From Pelagibacteraceae bacterium AG-390-L03 (GTDB lineage Bacteria; Pseudomonadota; Alphaproteobacteria; Pelagibacterales; Pelagibacteraceae): a stretch of 64,000 bases of DNA. The notes below the pieces were generated by a model that worked only from the letters and a program-made list of their open reading frames with translations, did no database searches and was not told where the DNA came from. Both the position numbers and the translations under genes were made by a program. The stretch is taken from contig QCHA01000001.1 of assembly GCA_003279685.1 (NCBI GenBank), forward strand, positions 124,001 to 188,000, written 5' to 3'. The stretch's first letter is position 1. Each line of letters begins with the position of its first letter. Below, piece after piece: positions 17,277 through 28,912 of the stretch.

Positions 17277-19052
17277 TTAGTTGATTTTTCTCTCATTTTT
17301 AAGCTCTTTAAGCTCATTAAATGTTGTTTCACTCATATCTTTTGAAAACCTCGATTCTAATTCTTGGATTCTAAACTCTAAATCATAATTAAATAAGTCT
17401 TTTGAGATATCATCCAGCAACTCAATTATTTGATTATCATTATCGATCTTGTTTTTAAGAATATGTTTTATTGGAGCAAACTTATTTATTTTATCTAACA
17501 GTTGTTTATCTAAATTTAGATCTTCTATTCTTATTTGCTCACCAGATTTTAATCTATTTATTATAGAATTAAATATTTGCTTATTTATTTCTGTAAACAA
17601 TTTAATATTTTCAACTAAGTGAGTATTTGTTTGAAAAAAAGATAAGTTATTTATTATCAGATATAGTAAAGAAAACTCTTTTAACTCTACTCCTGATATG
17701 GACTGGCTTTCATTAAAAAATTTTTTAGTTGAATCAAGTGATTTTGTTTTTTTAACATAAAACTTTTTTTTATTTTGGTTAGAGTGAGGCGTTAACTCTG
17801 CAATTTTCTCTAAAAAGTACTCAAGAACATATTTTTTAATAAAATCATCTTTAATTGTATTTGCTATAGATCTTAGTTTTTTCTCAAATATTGCCATTGA
17901 AGAAGGATTATTTTCAGTTTGCTTTTTATAATGACTAAAAATAAATTGATGGATAGAAAGTTTGCTTTGTTTTGTAAAATCCATAAAATAGTTTTTACCA
18001 TACTTATTTACATAACTGTCAGGATCCTCTTTATCTGGTAAAAATAAAAACGATATTTGTTTTTCGGGCCTTAGTTCTCTAATAGAATTTTCGGCAGCTC
18101 TAAGAGCAGCTTTATATCCACTTTCATCCCCATCAAAACAAATTATGATATCATCAAAAAATTGATTCAAAGTTAAGATTTGCTTATCTGTTAACGAAGT
18201 ACCAAGGTTTGCAACTACATTTTCAATTCCATTTTTACTCAAACCCACCACATCCATATAACCTTCTACTAAATAAATATGATCTAATTTGTTAGATAAT
18301 TTTCTTGCTAAATCTAAATTATATAAGTTTGAACCCTTTTTAAAAAAATTTGTTTCTGGTGAATTAATATATTTTGCTAAATAATCTAAGTTTTCTATTA
18401 TTCTACCGCCTAAAGCAATTGGTTGCCCTGAAATATTATTTATTGGAAAAATTAACCGTCCTCTAAATCTTTCAACAAAAGTTTTTTTCTTTTCATCTAA
18501 ATAAAATAGTCCACTTTCTAATAAAGTTTGTTCACTAAATTCATTTTTTAATTTGTCAAAAAAACTTGGATTTTTTTCAATATAACCAATTTTAAATTTT
18601 TTAACCTCATTTTTATCTAATAACCTATTTTTTAAATAGTCCCTAGCATTTGAGTGTTTTTCATTTTTCAATAACTCATTATGATAAAAATCAACATATT
18701 GACTATAGATTGATAAATACTCTTTCCATTTTTTTTCTCTTTCTTCATCTTGTTTTGAAAACATATAAGGTTGCATACCTGCTAACTGAGCTAAGTGTTT
18801 AACCGCTTCACCGAATTTAAAATTTTGGGTTTTCATTACAAAATCAAAAATATTTCCGTGTTCAGATGTTGCAAAACAATGATAAAATTCTTTTTCATCA
18901 TTAACTGTAAATGATGGAGTTTTTTCTGTTTTAAATGGCGATAAGCCCACATATTCTTTACCCCTTTTCTTTAGGGCAACTGACTTTGATACAATTGTTG
19001 AAACTTTGAGCCTTGTCTTAATCTCATCCAAATACTCTTTAGGGTATTTCAT
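17277..19052 (-). CDS. dnaG: DNA primase DnaG
   Basis: Makes RNA primers for replication. The 591-residue protein has the N-terminal domain, a TOPRIM core with LVEGYMDVVGL and the acidic IICFDGDESGYKAALRA motif, and a C-terminal helical region for helicase binding. The primer-domain RGRLIFPI and ALGGRI motifs are intact. The zinc-site sequence is degenerate: GLSPFK replaces the usual CPFH (S38, K41), C59 stays, and T62 replaces the fourth ligand. Its start overlaps the yqeY stop by one base (TAATG), and rpoD follows. Confidence 0.96.
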   Translation of the reverse strand: MKYPKEYLDEIKTRLKVSTIVSKSVALKKRGKEYVGLSPFKTEKTPSFTVNDEKEFYHCFATSEHGNIFDFVMKTQNFKFGEAVKHLAQLAGMQPYMFSKQDEEREKKWKEYLSIYSQYVDFYHNELLKNEKHSNARDYLKNRLLDKNEVKKFKIGYIEKNPSFFDKLKNEFSEQTLLESGLFYLDEKKKTFVERFRGRLIFPINNISGQPIALGGRIIENLDYLAKYINSPETNFFKKGSNLYNLDLARKLSNKLDHIYLVEGYMDVVGLSKNGIENVVANLGTSLTDKQILTLNQFFDDIIICFDGDESGYKAALRAAENSIRELRPEKQISFLFLPDKEDPDSYVNKYGKNYFMDFTKQSKLSIHQFIFSHYKKQTENNPSSMAIFEKKLRSIANTIKDDFIKKYVLEYFLEKIAELTPHSNQNKKKFYVKKTKSLDSTKKFFNESQSISGVELKEFSLLYLIINNLSFFQTNTHLVENIKLFTEINKQIFNSIINRLKSGEQIRIEDLNLDKQLLDKINKFAPIKHILKNKIDNDNQIIELLDDISKDLFNYDLEFRIQELESRFSKDMSETTFNELKELKNERKIN

Positions 19053-19513
19053 TAACTGCCTAATAATTCCTTTATTAAAGGTCCTGCTTTTGCAAAGTCA
19101 ATCTCATCAGCATAATCTTTTTTAAGAGCACCCATTACTTTGCCCATATCTTTAACTGAGCTAGCTCCAAGCTTTGAAATTATCTCAGAACATATTTTCT
19201 TAGTTTCTTCTTCACCAAGTTGCTTAGGCAAAAATGCCGTTAGAATCTCATATTCATTTTGCTCGATTTCTAAAAGATCTGTTCTGTTATTTTTCTTATA
19301 TATTTCAATCGATTCGGCTCTTTGTTTAACCATTTTTTTTAGAAGTTTTTTGATATCATCATCATCAGTATCTTTTTTATTGGGACCAGACCTGTTCACA
19401 ATGTCTAAATCTTTTATAGACGATAATATTAACCTGTAGGTTGATATTTTGGTTTTATCTTTAGCTTTTAAAGCGTTTTTATATTCTGTTTCGATAGTTT
19501 CTTTTAGTGCCAT
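19052..19513 (-). CDS. GatB/YqeY domain protein
   Basis: A 153-residue YqeY-family protein: N-terminal helices with LKETIETEYKNALKAKD and STYRLILSSIKDLDI, then a charged middle with AESIEIYKKNNRTDLLEIEQNEYEIL, and the C-terminal MGKVMGALKKDYADEIDFAKAGPLIKELL. The C-terminal part resembles the tRNA-binding tail domain of GatB. Stand-alone YqeY proteins may assist tRNA amidation, but this is not well established. It is the first gene of a yqeY-dnaG-rpoD unit, an arrangement seen in many alphaproteobacteria. Confidence 0.88.
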   Translation of the reverse strand: MALKETIETEYKNALKAKDKTKISTYRLILSSIKDLDIVNRSGPNKKDTDDDDIKKLLKKMVKQRAESIEIYKKNNRTDLLEIEQNEYEILTAFLPKQLGEEETKKICSEIISKLGASSVKDMGKVMGALKKDYADEIDFAKAGPLIKELLGS

Positions 19514-19553
19514 AATTTTTTAATTTACTTGAAAGATAAAATTCTTCAAAAGA

Positions 19554-19580
19554 AAAATTGTTTTTTTACAATTTTATAAT
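19554..19580 (+). promoter_or_regulatory. Possible carAB promoter -10 and small AT hairpin
   Basis: A perfect TATAAT lies at 19575-19580, about 60 bases before the carA start. Just before it, AAAATTGT (19554-19561) and ACAATTTT (19568-19575) form an 8-base inverted repeat around six T. I could not find a convincing -35 at the right distance, and low-complexity sequence weakens the hairpin. Confidence 0.35.
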
Positions 19581-19639
19581 ACATCTCTGTTGCGATAATA
19601 ATGCAATTATTGTATTAACCTCTAACTCATGAGTTGTAA

Positions 19640-20833
19640 TTGATCAAAAAAGCAAAAAAATCTAACTCAAAAAATTCACAAATCAGTACTGGCGTTTTAG
19701 TTCTTGAAAACAAGAGGATTTTTAAAGGAATTGGACTTGGCTACCAAGGAGAAGCGACAGGTGAGGTTTGTTTTAATACTTCATTAACGGGCTACCAAGA
19801 AATTATATCTGACCCTTCCTATGCAGGACAAATTATTAACTTTACTTTTCCCCACATAGGAAATGTTGGAACTAACAAAGAAGATTATGAGTCGGATAAG
19901 ATTTGGACAAAAGGGGTAGTATTTAATTCTGAAATAACTTATCCATCAAATTATAGATCTTTTCAGCATCTTGATGCATGGCTTAAAAAGAACAAAATAG
20001 TTGGTATTACTGGTTTAGACACTAGAAGTTTAACAAATTTCATAAGAGACAAAGGTGCCCCAAAGGGAACTATTGCATATTCTAAAATTGGTAAATTTAA
20101 TATTAGCAAATTAACTAACTCAACAATTAAATGGAGTGGGTTAAAAAACTTAGATCTTGCAGAAAAAGTAACAACATCAAGAAACTATATCTGGAAAGGT
20201 CTTAAAACTTGGAAAAAAGAAAATGGATATAAAAAGAATAATAAAAACTCATTTCATGTGGTTGCAATTGATTATGGAATTAAGAAAAATATTTTAAGAT
20301 ATTTTTCAGATTTTAATTGCAAAGTGACAGTTGTTCCTTGCAAAACATCAGCTGATAAAATTTTAGCACTTAAGCCAAGTGGAATATTTTTATCCAATGG
20401 TCCAGGGGATCCGGCAGCAACAGGAAAATATGCTATCAAAATAGTTAGGGATTTAATTAATCAAAACTTACCTATATTTGGTATTTGTTTAGGTCATCAA
20501 ATACTTGCTTTAACATTAGGTGGCAAAACAAAAAAGATGAAGCTTGGTCATAGAGGTGCAAACCATCCTGTTAAAAATTTAATTCATGACAATGTTGAAA
20601 TCACTAGTCAAAACCATGGCTTTGAAGTGATGAAAGAAAATTTACCTAAAAATATTGAAATCACGCATAAATCTTTATTTGATAACAGCATTGAAGGAAT
20701 AAAAATAAAAAATAAACCTGTGTTCTCAGTTCAATATCATCCAGAGTCTAACCCAGGTCCACAAGACAGTGTTTATTTGTTTAAAGAATTTATTAACAAC
20801 ATGAAAAAAAATGCCAAAAAGAAAAGATCTTAA
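19640..20833 (+). CDS. carA: Carbamoyl-phosphate synthase small subunit
   Basis: Glutaminase subunit that supplies ammonia to CarB for carbamoyl phosphate, used for pyrimidines and arginine. The 397 residues show the N-terminal domain ([21 protein letters not shown]), SNGPGDP, the nucleophile Cys in [16 protein letters not shown], and the catalytic His/Glu in [13 protein letters not shown]. Translation must start at the TTG at 19640, because an in-frame TAA lies directly upstream at 19637-19639. No Met codon occurs before the conserved region. It overlaps carB by 23 bases. Confidence 0.96.
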   Translation: MIKKAKKSNSKNSQISTGVLVLENKRIFKGIGLGYQGEATGEVCFNTSLTGYQEIISDPSYAGQIINFTFPHIGNVGTNKEDYESDKIWTKGVVFNSEITYPSNYRSFQHLDAWLKKNKIVGITGLDTRSLTNFIRDKGAPKGTIAYSKIGKFNISKLTNSTIKWSGLKNLDLAEKVTTSRNYIWKGLKTWKKENGYKKNNKNSFHVVAIDYGIKKNILRYFSDFNCKVTVVPCKTSADKILALKPSGIFLSNGPGDPAATGKYAIKIVRDLINQNLPIFGICLGHQILALTLGGKTKKMKLGHRGANHPVKNLIHDNVEITSQNHGFEVMKENLPKNIEITHKSLFDNSIEGIKIKNKPVFSVQYHPESNPGPQDSVYLFKEFINNMKKNAKKKRS

Positions 20834-23800
20834 AAAAATATTAGTTGTTGGGGCTGGACCAATTATTATAGGTCAAGCCTGTGAATTTGATTATTCAGGA
20901 ACTCAAGCCTGCAAAGCTTTAAGAGATGAGGGTTATAAAGTTGTATTAATTAACTCAAACCCAGCAACAATAATGACTGATCCTGATGTTGCAGACAAAA
21001 CTTATATTGAACCTATTACTTTAGAGGTTTTAGAAAAAATTCTTAAAAAAGAAAAACCAGATGCAATTCTTCCAACTATGGGAGGTCAAACTGCACTTAA
21101 TCTTGCAATGGAAGCTGAAAAAAAAGGAATTCTAAAAAAATATAAAATAGAGCTAATTGGTGCGAACTCTAAAGCAATTTCAAATGCTGAGGATAGAAAG
21201 AAATTTAGAAAAAACATGATCGATATAGGTTTAGATTTGCCAAAATCTGAAATCGTCAACAAAATCAATCAAGCTTCAAAAATTTTAAAGAAAATTGGCT
21301 TACCAGCAATTATTAGACCTGCATTTACACTTGGAGGTCTTGGAGGTGGAATTGCAAAAAATAAAAAAGATTACTTAAAAATTATTAAAAGTGGATTACA
21401 CGAGTCTCCTGTGAGCCAAGTACTAGTTGAAGAATGTTTGGAGGGTTGGAAAGAATTTGAAATGGAAGTTGTAAGAGATAAAAAAGATAACTGCATTATT
21501 ATTTGTTCAATTGAAAATATTGATCCAATGGGAATACATACAGGAGACTCTGTTACAGTCGCCCCTGCTCTTACCTTAACCGATAAAGAATACCAAGTAA
21601 TGAGAAATGCATCTATTGCATGCCTTAGAAAAATTGGAGTTGAGACCGGTGGATCAAATGTACAATTCGCAATCAATCCAAAAAATGGTCGAATGGTTGT
21701 AATTGAAATGAACCCAAGAGTATCTCGTTCATCTGCGCTTGCATCAAAAGCAACTGGTTTTCCAATTGCAAAAGTTGCTGCTAAACTTGCTATTGGCTAC
21801 ACTTTGGATGAATTAAAAAATGAAATCACAAAAGTAACTCCTGCATCATTTGAACCTAGTATTGATTATGTGGTAACAAAAATTCCAAGATTTACGTTTG
21901 AAAAATTTTCTACTTCACCTGCAACATTAGGCACATCAATGAAATCTGTTGGTGAGGCAATGGCAATCGGTAGAAACTTTAAAGAGTCACTTCAAAAAGC
22001 TTTGGTGTCACTTGAAACGGGTTTTTCAGGATTAGACAGAATATTTGATTTAAATAAAAAACAAATTGAAAAGAAACTTAAAAAAAGTATTCCAAATAAA
22101 ATTCTACTAGTTGCTGAAGCAATCAGAAAAAAGATCGATTTAAAAAGAATATTTACTTTATCTAAGATTGATCCATGGTTCTTAGAACAAATTAAAGAAA
22201 TTGTAGATAATGAAACTAAGATTAAAAACAAAGGACTTCCTAAGGATTTTAATGAGTTTAACCGAATAAAATCAATTGGTTTTTCTGATAAAAAACTATC
22301 AGAGTTAACAAAAACTTCTGAAGATGCAGTTAGACAAAAAAGAATGGCACTTAAAATATTACCTGTATTTAAAAAGGTGGATACTTGTGCAGCTGAATTT
22401 AAGTCGTTCACTCCTTATATGTATTCAACTTATCAAAGAAATTTTTCAATCAATTCAGAATGTGAAGCTGATCCATCAGCTAAGAAAAAAATTATAATAT
22501 TGGGTGGTGGGCCTAATAGAATAGGACAAGGGATAGAGTTTGATTATTGTTGTTGTCAGGCTAGTTTTGCATTGAAAGACGCTGGTTTTGAGACCATCAT
22601 GATTAACTGTAACCCTGAAACAGTTTCAACTGATTATGATACCAGTGATCGATTATACTTTGAGCCGTTAAAAGAAGAATATGTCTTTAATATAATTAAA
22701 AAAGAAAAAGAAAAAGGAAACCTAATAGGGATTATTGCTCAATTTGGTGGCCAAACTCCAATTAAACTAGCCAAATTTTTGCATAATAATAAACTTCCAA
22801 TTTTAGGAACACAGTACACCTCTATTGATTTGGCAGAAGACAGAGATTTATTTAGAAATCTTCTTAATAAATTAAAGTTAAAGCAAGCTGAAAGTGGAAT
22901 TGCTAAAACATTTAAACAAGCTATCCAAATAGCAGAGAGAATAGGCTTGCCTTTAATAGTTAGACCATCTTATGTATTAGGGGGAAGAGCAATGGAGATT
23001 GTTCATGAAAAAAGTCAGCTTAAAAAATTTGTAGAAGAGGCTTTTAAAGCAGCTGAAGAAAACCCAATTTTAATTGATAAGTTTATTGATCATGCAATGG
23101 AAGTTGATGTTGATGCAATATCAGATGGTAAACAAGTTCATGTAGCAGGCATCATGCAGCACATCGAAGAAGCTGGAATTCACTCAGGTGACTCTGCTTG
23201 TAGCTTGCCCCCAGTATCAATTAAACCATATTTAATTAAAGAAATAGAAAATCAAACTAAAAAACTAGCTTTAGCTCTAAAAGTTAAAGGTTTTATGAAT
23301 ATTCAATTTGCAATCAAGAAAGATGAAATTTATGTAATCGAAGTAAATCCTCGAGCAAGTAGAACCGTACCATTTGTGTCAAAAGCAAAAGGTCTTCCAC
23401 TTGCAAAAATTGCATCACGTATTATGGCTGGTGAAAAATTATCTAAATTTAATTTAAAAGATAAATCTAAAGAAATGTATGCGGTAAAAGAAGCTGTATT
23501 TCCTTTTAATAAATTTCCAAATAGTGATTTACTTTTAGGACCTGAAATGAAATCAACAGGTGAAGTAATGGGATTTGATAAAAACTTTGGAATGGCATTC
23601 GCAAAAAGCCAAATTGCAGCAGCTAATTCATTACCAAAACAAGGACTTGCATTTGTATCATTAAAAGACACTCATAAAGATGAGGGAATTGATTTAGCAA
23701 AAGAGCTGATTAAATTAAATTTTACACTTTGTGCAACTAAAGGAACTGCAGAGTATTTTAGAAAACATAAAATTAAATGTAAAATCATTAATAAAGTAAG

Positions 23801-24035
23801 TAGTGGATCTCCTCATATTGTAGATGTCTTAGACTCTAAAAAAATTGCACTTGTTATTAATACGGGTGGGGGAAACACTGAACACAGATTGAGTGATGCA
23901 ATTGCTCTTAGAAGAGCAACCCTCAAAAATAAAGTTCCATATTGTACAAACATGTCTACTGCTCAAGCATGTTTAGAAGCAATCAAATCTCTCAAAACTA
24001 AAAAATTAGAAGTAACTTCTCTTCAAGATATTTAG
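20811..24035 (+). CDS. carB: Carbamoyl-phosphate synthase large subunit
   Basis: 1,074-residue enzyme that makes carbamoyl phosphate from bicarbonate, two ATP and ammonia from CarA. The N-terminal half begins [17 protein letters not shown], and the first ATP-grasp domain has [10 protein letters not shown] and [18 protein letters not shown]. The second half repeats the pattern with [19 protein letters not shown] and [18 protein letters not shown]. The C-terminal MGS-like allosteric domain has [11 protein letters not shown] and [20 protein letters not shown]. Length and domain set are normal. Its stop overlaps the stop of the opposite-strand gene at 24032. Confidence 0.98.
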   Translation: MPKRKDLKKILVVGAGPIIIGQACEFDYSGTQACKALRDEGYKVVLINSNPATIMTDPDVADKTYIEPITLEVLEKILKKEKPDAILPTMGGQTALNLAMEAEKKGILKKYKIELIGANSKAISNAEDRKKFRKNMIDIGLDLPKSEIVNKINQASKILKKIGLPAIIRPAFTLGGLGGGIAKNKKDYLKIIKSGLHESPVSQVLVEECLEGWKEFEMEVVRDKKDNCIIICSIENIDPMGIHTGDSVTVAPALTLTDKEYQVMRNASIACLRKIGVETGGSNVQFAINPKNGRMVVIEMNPRVSRSSALASKATGFPIAKVAAKLAIGYTLDELKNEITKVTPASFEPSIDYVVTKIPRFTFEKFSTSPATLGTSMKSVGEAMAIGRNFKESLQKALVSLETGFSGLDRIFDLNKKQIEKKLKKSIPNKILLVAEAIRKKIDLKRIFTLSKIDPWFLEQIKEIVDNETKIKNKGLPKDFNEFNRIKSIGFSDKKLSELTKTSEDAVRQKRMALKILPVFKKVDTCAAEFKSFTPYMYSTYQRNFSINSECEADPSAKKKIIILGGGPNRIGQGIEFDYCCCQASFALKDAGFETIMINCNPETVSTDYDTSDRLYFEPLKEEYVFNIIKKEKEKGNLIGIIAQFGGQTPIKLAKFLHNNKLPILGTQYTSIDLAEDRDLFRNLLNKLKLKQAESGIAKTFKQAIQIAERIGLPLIVRPSYVLGGRAMEIVHEKSQLKKFVEEAFKAAEENPILIDKFIDHAMEVDVDAISDGKQVHVAGIMQHIEEAGIHSGDSACSLPPVSIKPYLIKEIENQTKKLALALKVKGFMNIQFAIKKDEIYVIEVNPRASRTVPFVSKAKGLPLAKIASRIMAGEKLSKFNLKDKSKEMYAVKEAVFPFNKFPNSDLLLGPEMKSTGEVMGFDKNFGMAFAKSQIAAANSLPKQGLAFVSLKDTHKDEGIDLAKELIKLNFTLCATKGTAEYFRKHKIKCKIINKVSSGSPHIVDVLDSKKIALVINTGGGNTEHRLSDAIALRRATLKNKVPYCTNMSTAQACLEAIKSLKTKKLEVTSLQDI

Positions 24036-24697
24036 GAATTTACTTTCCAGTCTGTTTCAAAAGTAACATAATTTACTTGAATACATCTTCTTTCCTTAAC
24101 GATTGTCTTCTTTTCCATGCCATGCCAAGTATTTGGACCACTGGTAAACATATATCCATAGTTATTTTTATAAGGAACTGTCTTAACTTTTTCTAATTTT
24201 TCATTATAAAAATCTGTGCCTAAGCCCTCAGATTCATTGGCATTATTAACAAATATTAATCCTGACATTAGCTTTTCTTTGATATCACAATGAGGTTTTA
24301 ACCAAAAACCCTCTCGATCACAGATAACCTCTACTCTAACATATGAGTTTGATAAATCTCTATTAATCATTTTTGAAATAGTTTCATGAACTTCTTTAGA
24401 TTGAAGTTCATTAATAAATTTTACCAAATTTGGAAATTGTTTTTCATTTTCTTTAGTTACAAAACATCTAAATTTAATTGCTTCACCACCTGAGGCTATC
24501 CCTTCTCTAAATTCAGCAGCACCACCATCAATTGCTCTTGTTCCATCATAATTAAGATTATGCTTACTTACATCAGGAATATCTGCTTTTATAATTTCCT
24601 CTATAGAGCCATCACTCAAAGCATTCTTATATTCCCAGTGGTCAAAAGGAAATTCATGTTTTTTTGATTGATTTTTAATTGAATTTAAAAATGACAT
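24032..24697 (-). CDS. 2-oxoglutarate/Fe(II) oxygenase-like protein
   Basis: A 221-residue protein with no clear named relative that I recognise. It shows the pattern of a double-stranded beta-helix Fe(II) oxygenase: an H-x-D pair at residues 136-138 in [11 protein letters not shown], a second His at 192 in NTWHGMEK, and Arg 203/204 after it that could bind 2-oxoglutarate. The spacing (about 54 residues between the H-x-D and the distal His) fits the prolyl-hydroxylase-like group. The substrate is unknown. Its start overlaps the ELM1-like gene's stop by one base, so the pair is probably co-transcribed. Confidence 0.6.
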   Translation of the reverse strand: MSFLNSIKNQSKKHEFPFDHWEYKNALSDGSIEEIIKADIPDVSKHNLNYDGTRAIDGGAAEFREGIASGGEAIKFRCFVTKENEKQFPNLVKFINELQSKEVHETISKMINRDLSNSYVRVEVICDREGFWLKPHCDIKEKLMSGLIFVNNANESEGLGTDFYNEKLEKVKTVPYKNNYGYMFTSGPNTWHGMEKKTIVKERRCIQVNYVTFETDWKVNS

Positions 24698-25641
24698 TAA
24701 GAATTAATTTTTTGTTTGATAATATTTGCTACTCTATTTGTTTCATCTAGCTTTTCATAGCTCCAATTTTCTACTTCTTCTCCTAAATTTCTTGTTATAT
24801 TTAATTCTCTAAATAAATTTCTAAATCTTTGGAATCTTTTGTCATTTTTTCTAGGCAAAATACTTGCTATATAAATTGGTTTACCAGTTAAGGCTGCTTC
24901 AGAAATCATTGAACTAGAGTCGCATGTAACTATAATATTTTCAGATATTGCCAAAGCTGATAAATATGCTTTTTTATCAACATCCATAATGATAGTATGA
25001 TTATCTCCAAAAAATTCTTTGGTATAATGAATAGTATTTATTGGTGTTCTCATCGATGGAATTACCACAAGCTGAAAATCATGTTTTTTTAATAATTTAT
25101 ATAAAGATGTAAAAATATGTTTCATATTTTTTGTTGAATAATCATAATATTTTGTTGGACCACCTAATATTAAAGTCCAAATTTTTCTTTCATCTCTTTT
25201 AATAAATGAATTTAAATAATCTTTATTTTCACTAATCTCGTTTTCTGTAAGGTAGTGAATAGCACCCTTTGTGCTAATAACATTTTGACCATATATCTCA
25301 TCGTGTTCTGGAGCTACAATAAAATCAAAATGATTTAAATCTACTTTTGGATCCTGAATATGAATATTAAATACTTTTTTATTAGCTTTACTTTTTAAAT
25401 GAATTGAGGGAATAACGCTTTTACGCCCACAAGATATAATGACATCAAAATCATCATGATCAATTTTTTTAAACACATTTTGTGAAATTGGACTAAGGTT
25501 TGGTGGAATAAATTTCCAAACATGATTTAGTTCAACCTTGCGGTGTGTGAAATCTATATCTAAAGCTTTTGCTAAACCTTCTACTTGACTGATCATTCCA
25601 TGCATGCCCTCAGTCAATAATATCCCTTTTAATTTTGTCAT
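24697..25641 (-). CDS. ELM1-family (DUF1022) protein, GT-B-like
   Basis: A 314-residue protein that resembles the ELM1/DUF1022 family, named after a plant mitochondrial fission factor but widespread in alphaproteobacteria. Recognisable features are LLTEGMHGMISQVEGLAKAL at the N-terminus, DVIISCGRKSVIPSI, the IQDPKVDLNHFDFIVAPEHDE block, ILGGPTKYY, and TCDSSSMISEAALTGKPIYI near the C-terminus. These last motifs recall GT-B glycosyltransferases such as MurG and LpxB. A role in envelope glycan or membrane assembly is inference. Only 21 bases separate its start from divergent trxB. Confidence 0.75.
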   Translation of the reverse strand: MTKLKGILLTEGMHGMISQVEGLAKALDIDFTHRKVELNHVWKFIPPNLSPISQNVFKKIDHDDFDVIISCGRKSVIPSIHLKSKANKKVFNIHIQDPKVDLNHFDFIVAPEHDEIYGQNVISTKGAIHYLTENEISENKDYLNSFIKRDERKIWTLILGGPTKYYDYSTKNMKHIFTSLYKLLKKHDFQLVVIPSMRTPINTIHYTKEFFGDNHTIIMDVDKKAYLSALAISENIIVTCDSSSMISEAALTGKPIYIASILPRKNDKRFQRFRNLFRELNITRNLGEEVENWSYEKLDETNRVANIIKQKINS

Positions 25642-25662
25642 TTATCCTTATATAACTTTTGT

Positions 25663-26607
25663 ATGAGTGAGAATCCAACAAAACACACAAAAGTGTTAAT
25701 AATTGGATCCGGTCCTGCCGGATACACAGCTGCTGTTTATGCGGCAAGAGCAATGTTAAATCCTATATTAGTTTATGGTTCTGAACCTGGTGGACAATTA
25801 ACTACAACAACTGATGTTGAAAATTTTCCAGGTTTTGCTGAAGTAATTCAAGGTCCTTGGTTAATGGAGCAAATGAAAGACCAGGCTAAAGCTGTTGGTA
25901 CAGAAATGATTGAAGATCATATCGGATCAGTAAATTTAAAATCAACACCTTTTGAAGCCATAGGTGATAGTGGTCAAAAATATACCGCAGATAGCATAAT
26001 TATTTCAACTGGTGCTCAAGCAAGATGGTTAAATTTAGAGTCTGAACAAAAATTTAGAGGTTTTGGTGTTTCAGCTTGCGCTACTTGTGATGGTTTCTTC
26101 TTTAAAGATAAAGAAGTTGCAGTAGTAGGTGGTGGGAACGCAGCTGTTGAAGAAGCAATGTTTCTTACAAAATTTGCATCAAAGGTAAAATTAATTCATA
26201 GAAGAGATGAATTAAGAGCTGAAAAATTACTTCAAAAGAAATTAATGGAAAACAAAAAAATTGAAATTATTTGGGATAGTGCTGTCGATGAAGTTATCGG
26301 AGACGGAGAGCCAAAAAATGTTACAGGTATTAAGATTAGAAATCTAAAGACTAATAATATTGAAGAAATGAAAGTTGATGGTTTATTTATTGCAATTGGT
26401 CATGATCCAGCAACTGCTTTATTTAAAGAGCAACTAAAAATGGATAAAGAAGGTTATTTATTAACTAAACCAGATTCAACAGAAACTAATATCCCTGGAG
26501 TTTATGCTGCAGGTGACGTTAAAGACAAAACTTTTAGACAAGCTGTTACAGCTGCAGGAATGGGTTGTATGGCTGCTCTTGAAGCTGAAAAATTTTTATC
26601 GCACTAA
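25663..26607 (+). CDS. trxB: Thioredoxin reductase
   Basis: FAD-dependent enzyme that passes electrons from NADPH to thioredoxin in the cytoplasm. The 314 residues contain the FAD-binding GSGPAGYTAAVYAARA at 15-30 and the redox-active CATC at 139-142 within SACATCDGFFF. The NADPH motif VVGGGNAAVEEA follows, as does the C-terminal FAD motif GVYAAGDVKDKTFRQAVTAAG. All catalytic elements are present. A small membrane-protein gene follows four bases later on the same strand. Confidence 0.97.
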   Translation: MSENPTKHTKVLIIGSGPAGYTAAVYAARAMLNPILVYGSEPGGQLTTTTDVENFPGFAEVIQGPWLMEQMKDQAKAVGTEMIEDHIGSVNLKSTPFEAIGDSGQKYTADSIIISTGAQARWLNLESEQKFRGFGVSACATCDGFFFKDKEVAVVGGGNAAVEEAMFLTKFASKVKLIHRRDELRAEKLLQKKLMENKKIEIIWDSAVDEVIGDGEPKNVTGIKIRNLKTNNIEEMKVDGLFIAIGHDPATALFKEQLKMDKEGYLLTKPDSTETNIPGVYAAGDVKDKTFRQAVTAAGMGCMAALEAEKFLSH

Positions 26608-26611
26608 AAAA

Positions 26612-27025
26612 ATGAAATTAAATTGGCTAATTTTTGCTACTGGGTGGATGTCCTTTAGAGCCCTAGGATCAGGCTTATTTTTATTTTGGACTTTTACTGG
26701 AAATCAACGTTCAGCACCATCTGAATGGATAGTCCCTTTTGTAGGTGATTTTATAATTGGAATAACTGCGATATTTTTGGTTTACCACATTATAAAAAAA
26801 CCAAGTGCTATCTTATGGGGTCTATTACTTTCATGGAATTTAGTTGGTCTATTTGATTTATTTGGAGCAATTATGGTTAGTTTTGAGGCTCCTTTTGGAC
26901 CACTACCAGAAATAGGATTAACTGCATCGGGTGTAAGAATTATTTTAAGTTTAAATACTTTAATACAGATTTCATCTATATATTTGTTGTTTCATAAAGA
27001 CATAAAAGAGTATTTTAGGATTTAA
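26612..27025 (+). CDS. Small four-helix membrane protein of unknown function
   Basis: I do not recognise this family. The ATG at 26612, four bases after the trxB stop, opens 137 residues with about four hydrophobic helices: near residues 4-26, 37-57, 62-82 and 105-123. Short polar loops include TGNQRSAPSEW and EAPFGPLPEIG. A longer frame begins at 26504 inside trxB, but that part is the trxB sequence in another frame and was left out. Its tight link to trxB may only reflect genome packing. Small hydrophobic proteins of this shape are common and seldom characterised. Confidence 0.75.
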   Translation: MKLNWLIFATGWMSFRALGSGLFLFWTFTGNQRSAPSEWIVPFVGDFIIGITAIFLVYHIIKKPSAILWGLLLSWNLVGLFDLFGAIMVSFEAPFGPLPEIGLTASGVRIILSLNTLIQISSIYLLFHKDIKEYFRI

Positions 27026-27029
27026 CAGA

Positions 27030-27686
27030 TTAAGAGTTACTCACTTCAACTATTTCATTAGACTCAAATACATTTTGCTTAAAGTCACGATTAGTAATTT
27101 CAACCATTGCTTTTGCTACTTTTTTTGAATGAATTGGTTTCATTTTTTTTAATGGTCCTAAAAATAAAGGTGACAATAATTTAAATATAAATATCCCTAC
27201 TTTTTCTCCAACTCTTTTTTCTTTTCTATCTCCCATTAAAAAAGAAGGTCTCATTATTCCAAGTTTACTAAAGCTTAATCTTTTTAATTCTTCTTCAACC
27301 AATCCTTTAAATTTTAAATAATCTCCTGAGCTATTAGGATCTGCATAACCTGAGGAAACAAAAACAAATGAATTTACTAAGTTAGATTTTGCAATTTGCG
27401 CAATTTTTTTAGGCACATCAAGTTCAACTCTTTTATACTCATTTTTATCTGGTGAATTTTGTTTAGTTGTGCCAATACAAAAAAAACAGTCATCGCCTTT
27501 AATATCTTCTTTATGATTTTCTAAATTATTAAAATCAGTTTTAATAATTTCAGTTTTTGAGTGATTGCTCCCATGATCTGATCGAACAAAAAGCTTAATT
27601 TTGTTATAATTATCACTCTGAATTAATTCATTTAGAAGGTGTCCTCCAATTAAACCTGATGAGCCAAATACTAAGGCAGTTTTCAC
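27030..27686 (-). CDS. NAD(P)-binding oxidoreductase, HTATIP2-like
   Basis: A 218-residue atypical short-chain dehydrogenase with a single Rossmann domain. The N-terminal nucleotide motif is GSSGLIGGHLL (residues 8-18). FFCIGTTKQN follows the third strand, and SFVFVSSGYADPNSSGDYLKFKG carries the Ser and the Tyr-x-x-x-Lys of the active site. It resembles HTATIP2/Fmp52-like NAD(P)H-binding proteins. The substrate is unknown. Electron transfer or quinone-linked roles proposed for relatives cannot be read from the sequence. Three bases separate it from the aminotransferase upstream. Confidence 0.75.
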   Translation of the reverse strand: MKTALVFGSSGLIGGHLLNELIQSDNYNKIKLFVRSDHGSNHSKTEIIKTDFNNLENHKEDIKGDDCFFCIGTTKQNSPDKNEYKRVELDVPKKIAQIAKSNLVNSFVFVSSGYADPNSSGDYLKFKGLVEEELKRLSFSKLGIMRPSFLMGDRKEKRVGEKVGIFIFKLLSPLFLGPLKKMKPIHSKKVAKAMVEITNRDFKQNVFESNEIVEVSNS

Positions 27687-27689
27687 TGA

Positions 27690-28889
<1,200 letters not shown>

Positions 28890-28912
28890 TTAATCCTCTA
28901 GTTTTATAGATA

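Noticed and set aside
19514..19639. Riboswitch or attenuator in the carA leader
   Set aside because: Only a weak A-T hairpin and a TATAAT are visible; no conserved riboswitch core or terminator pair.
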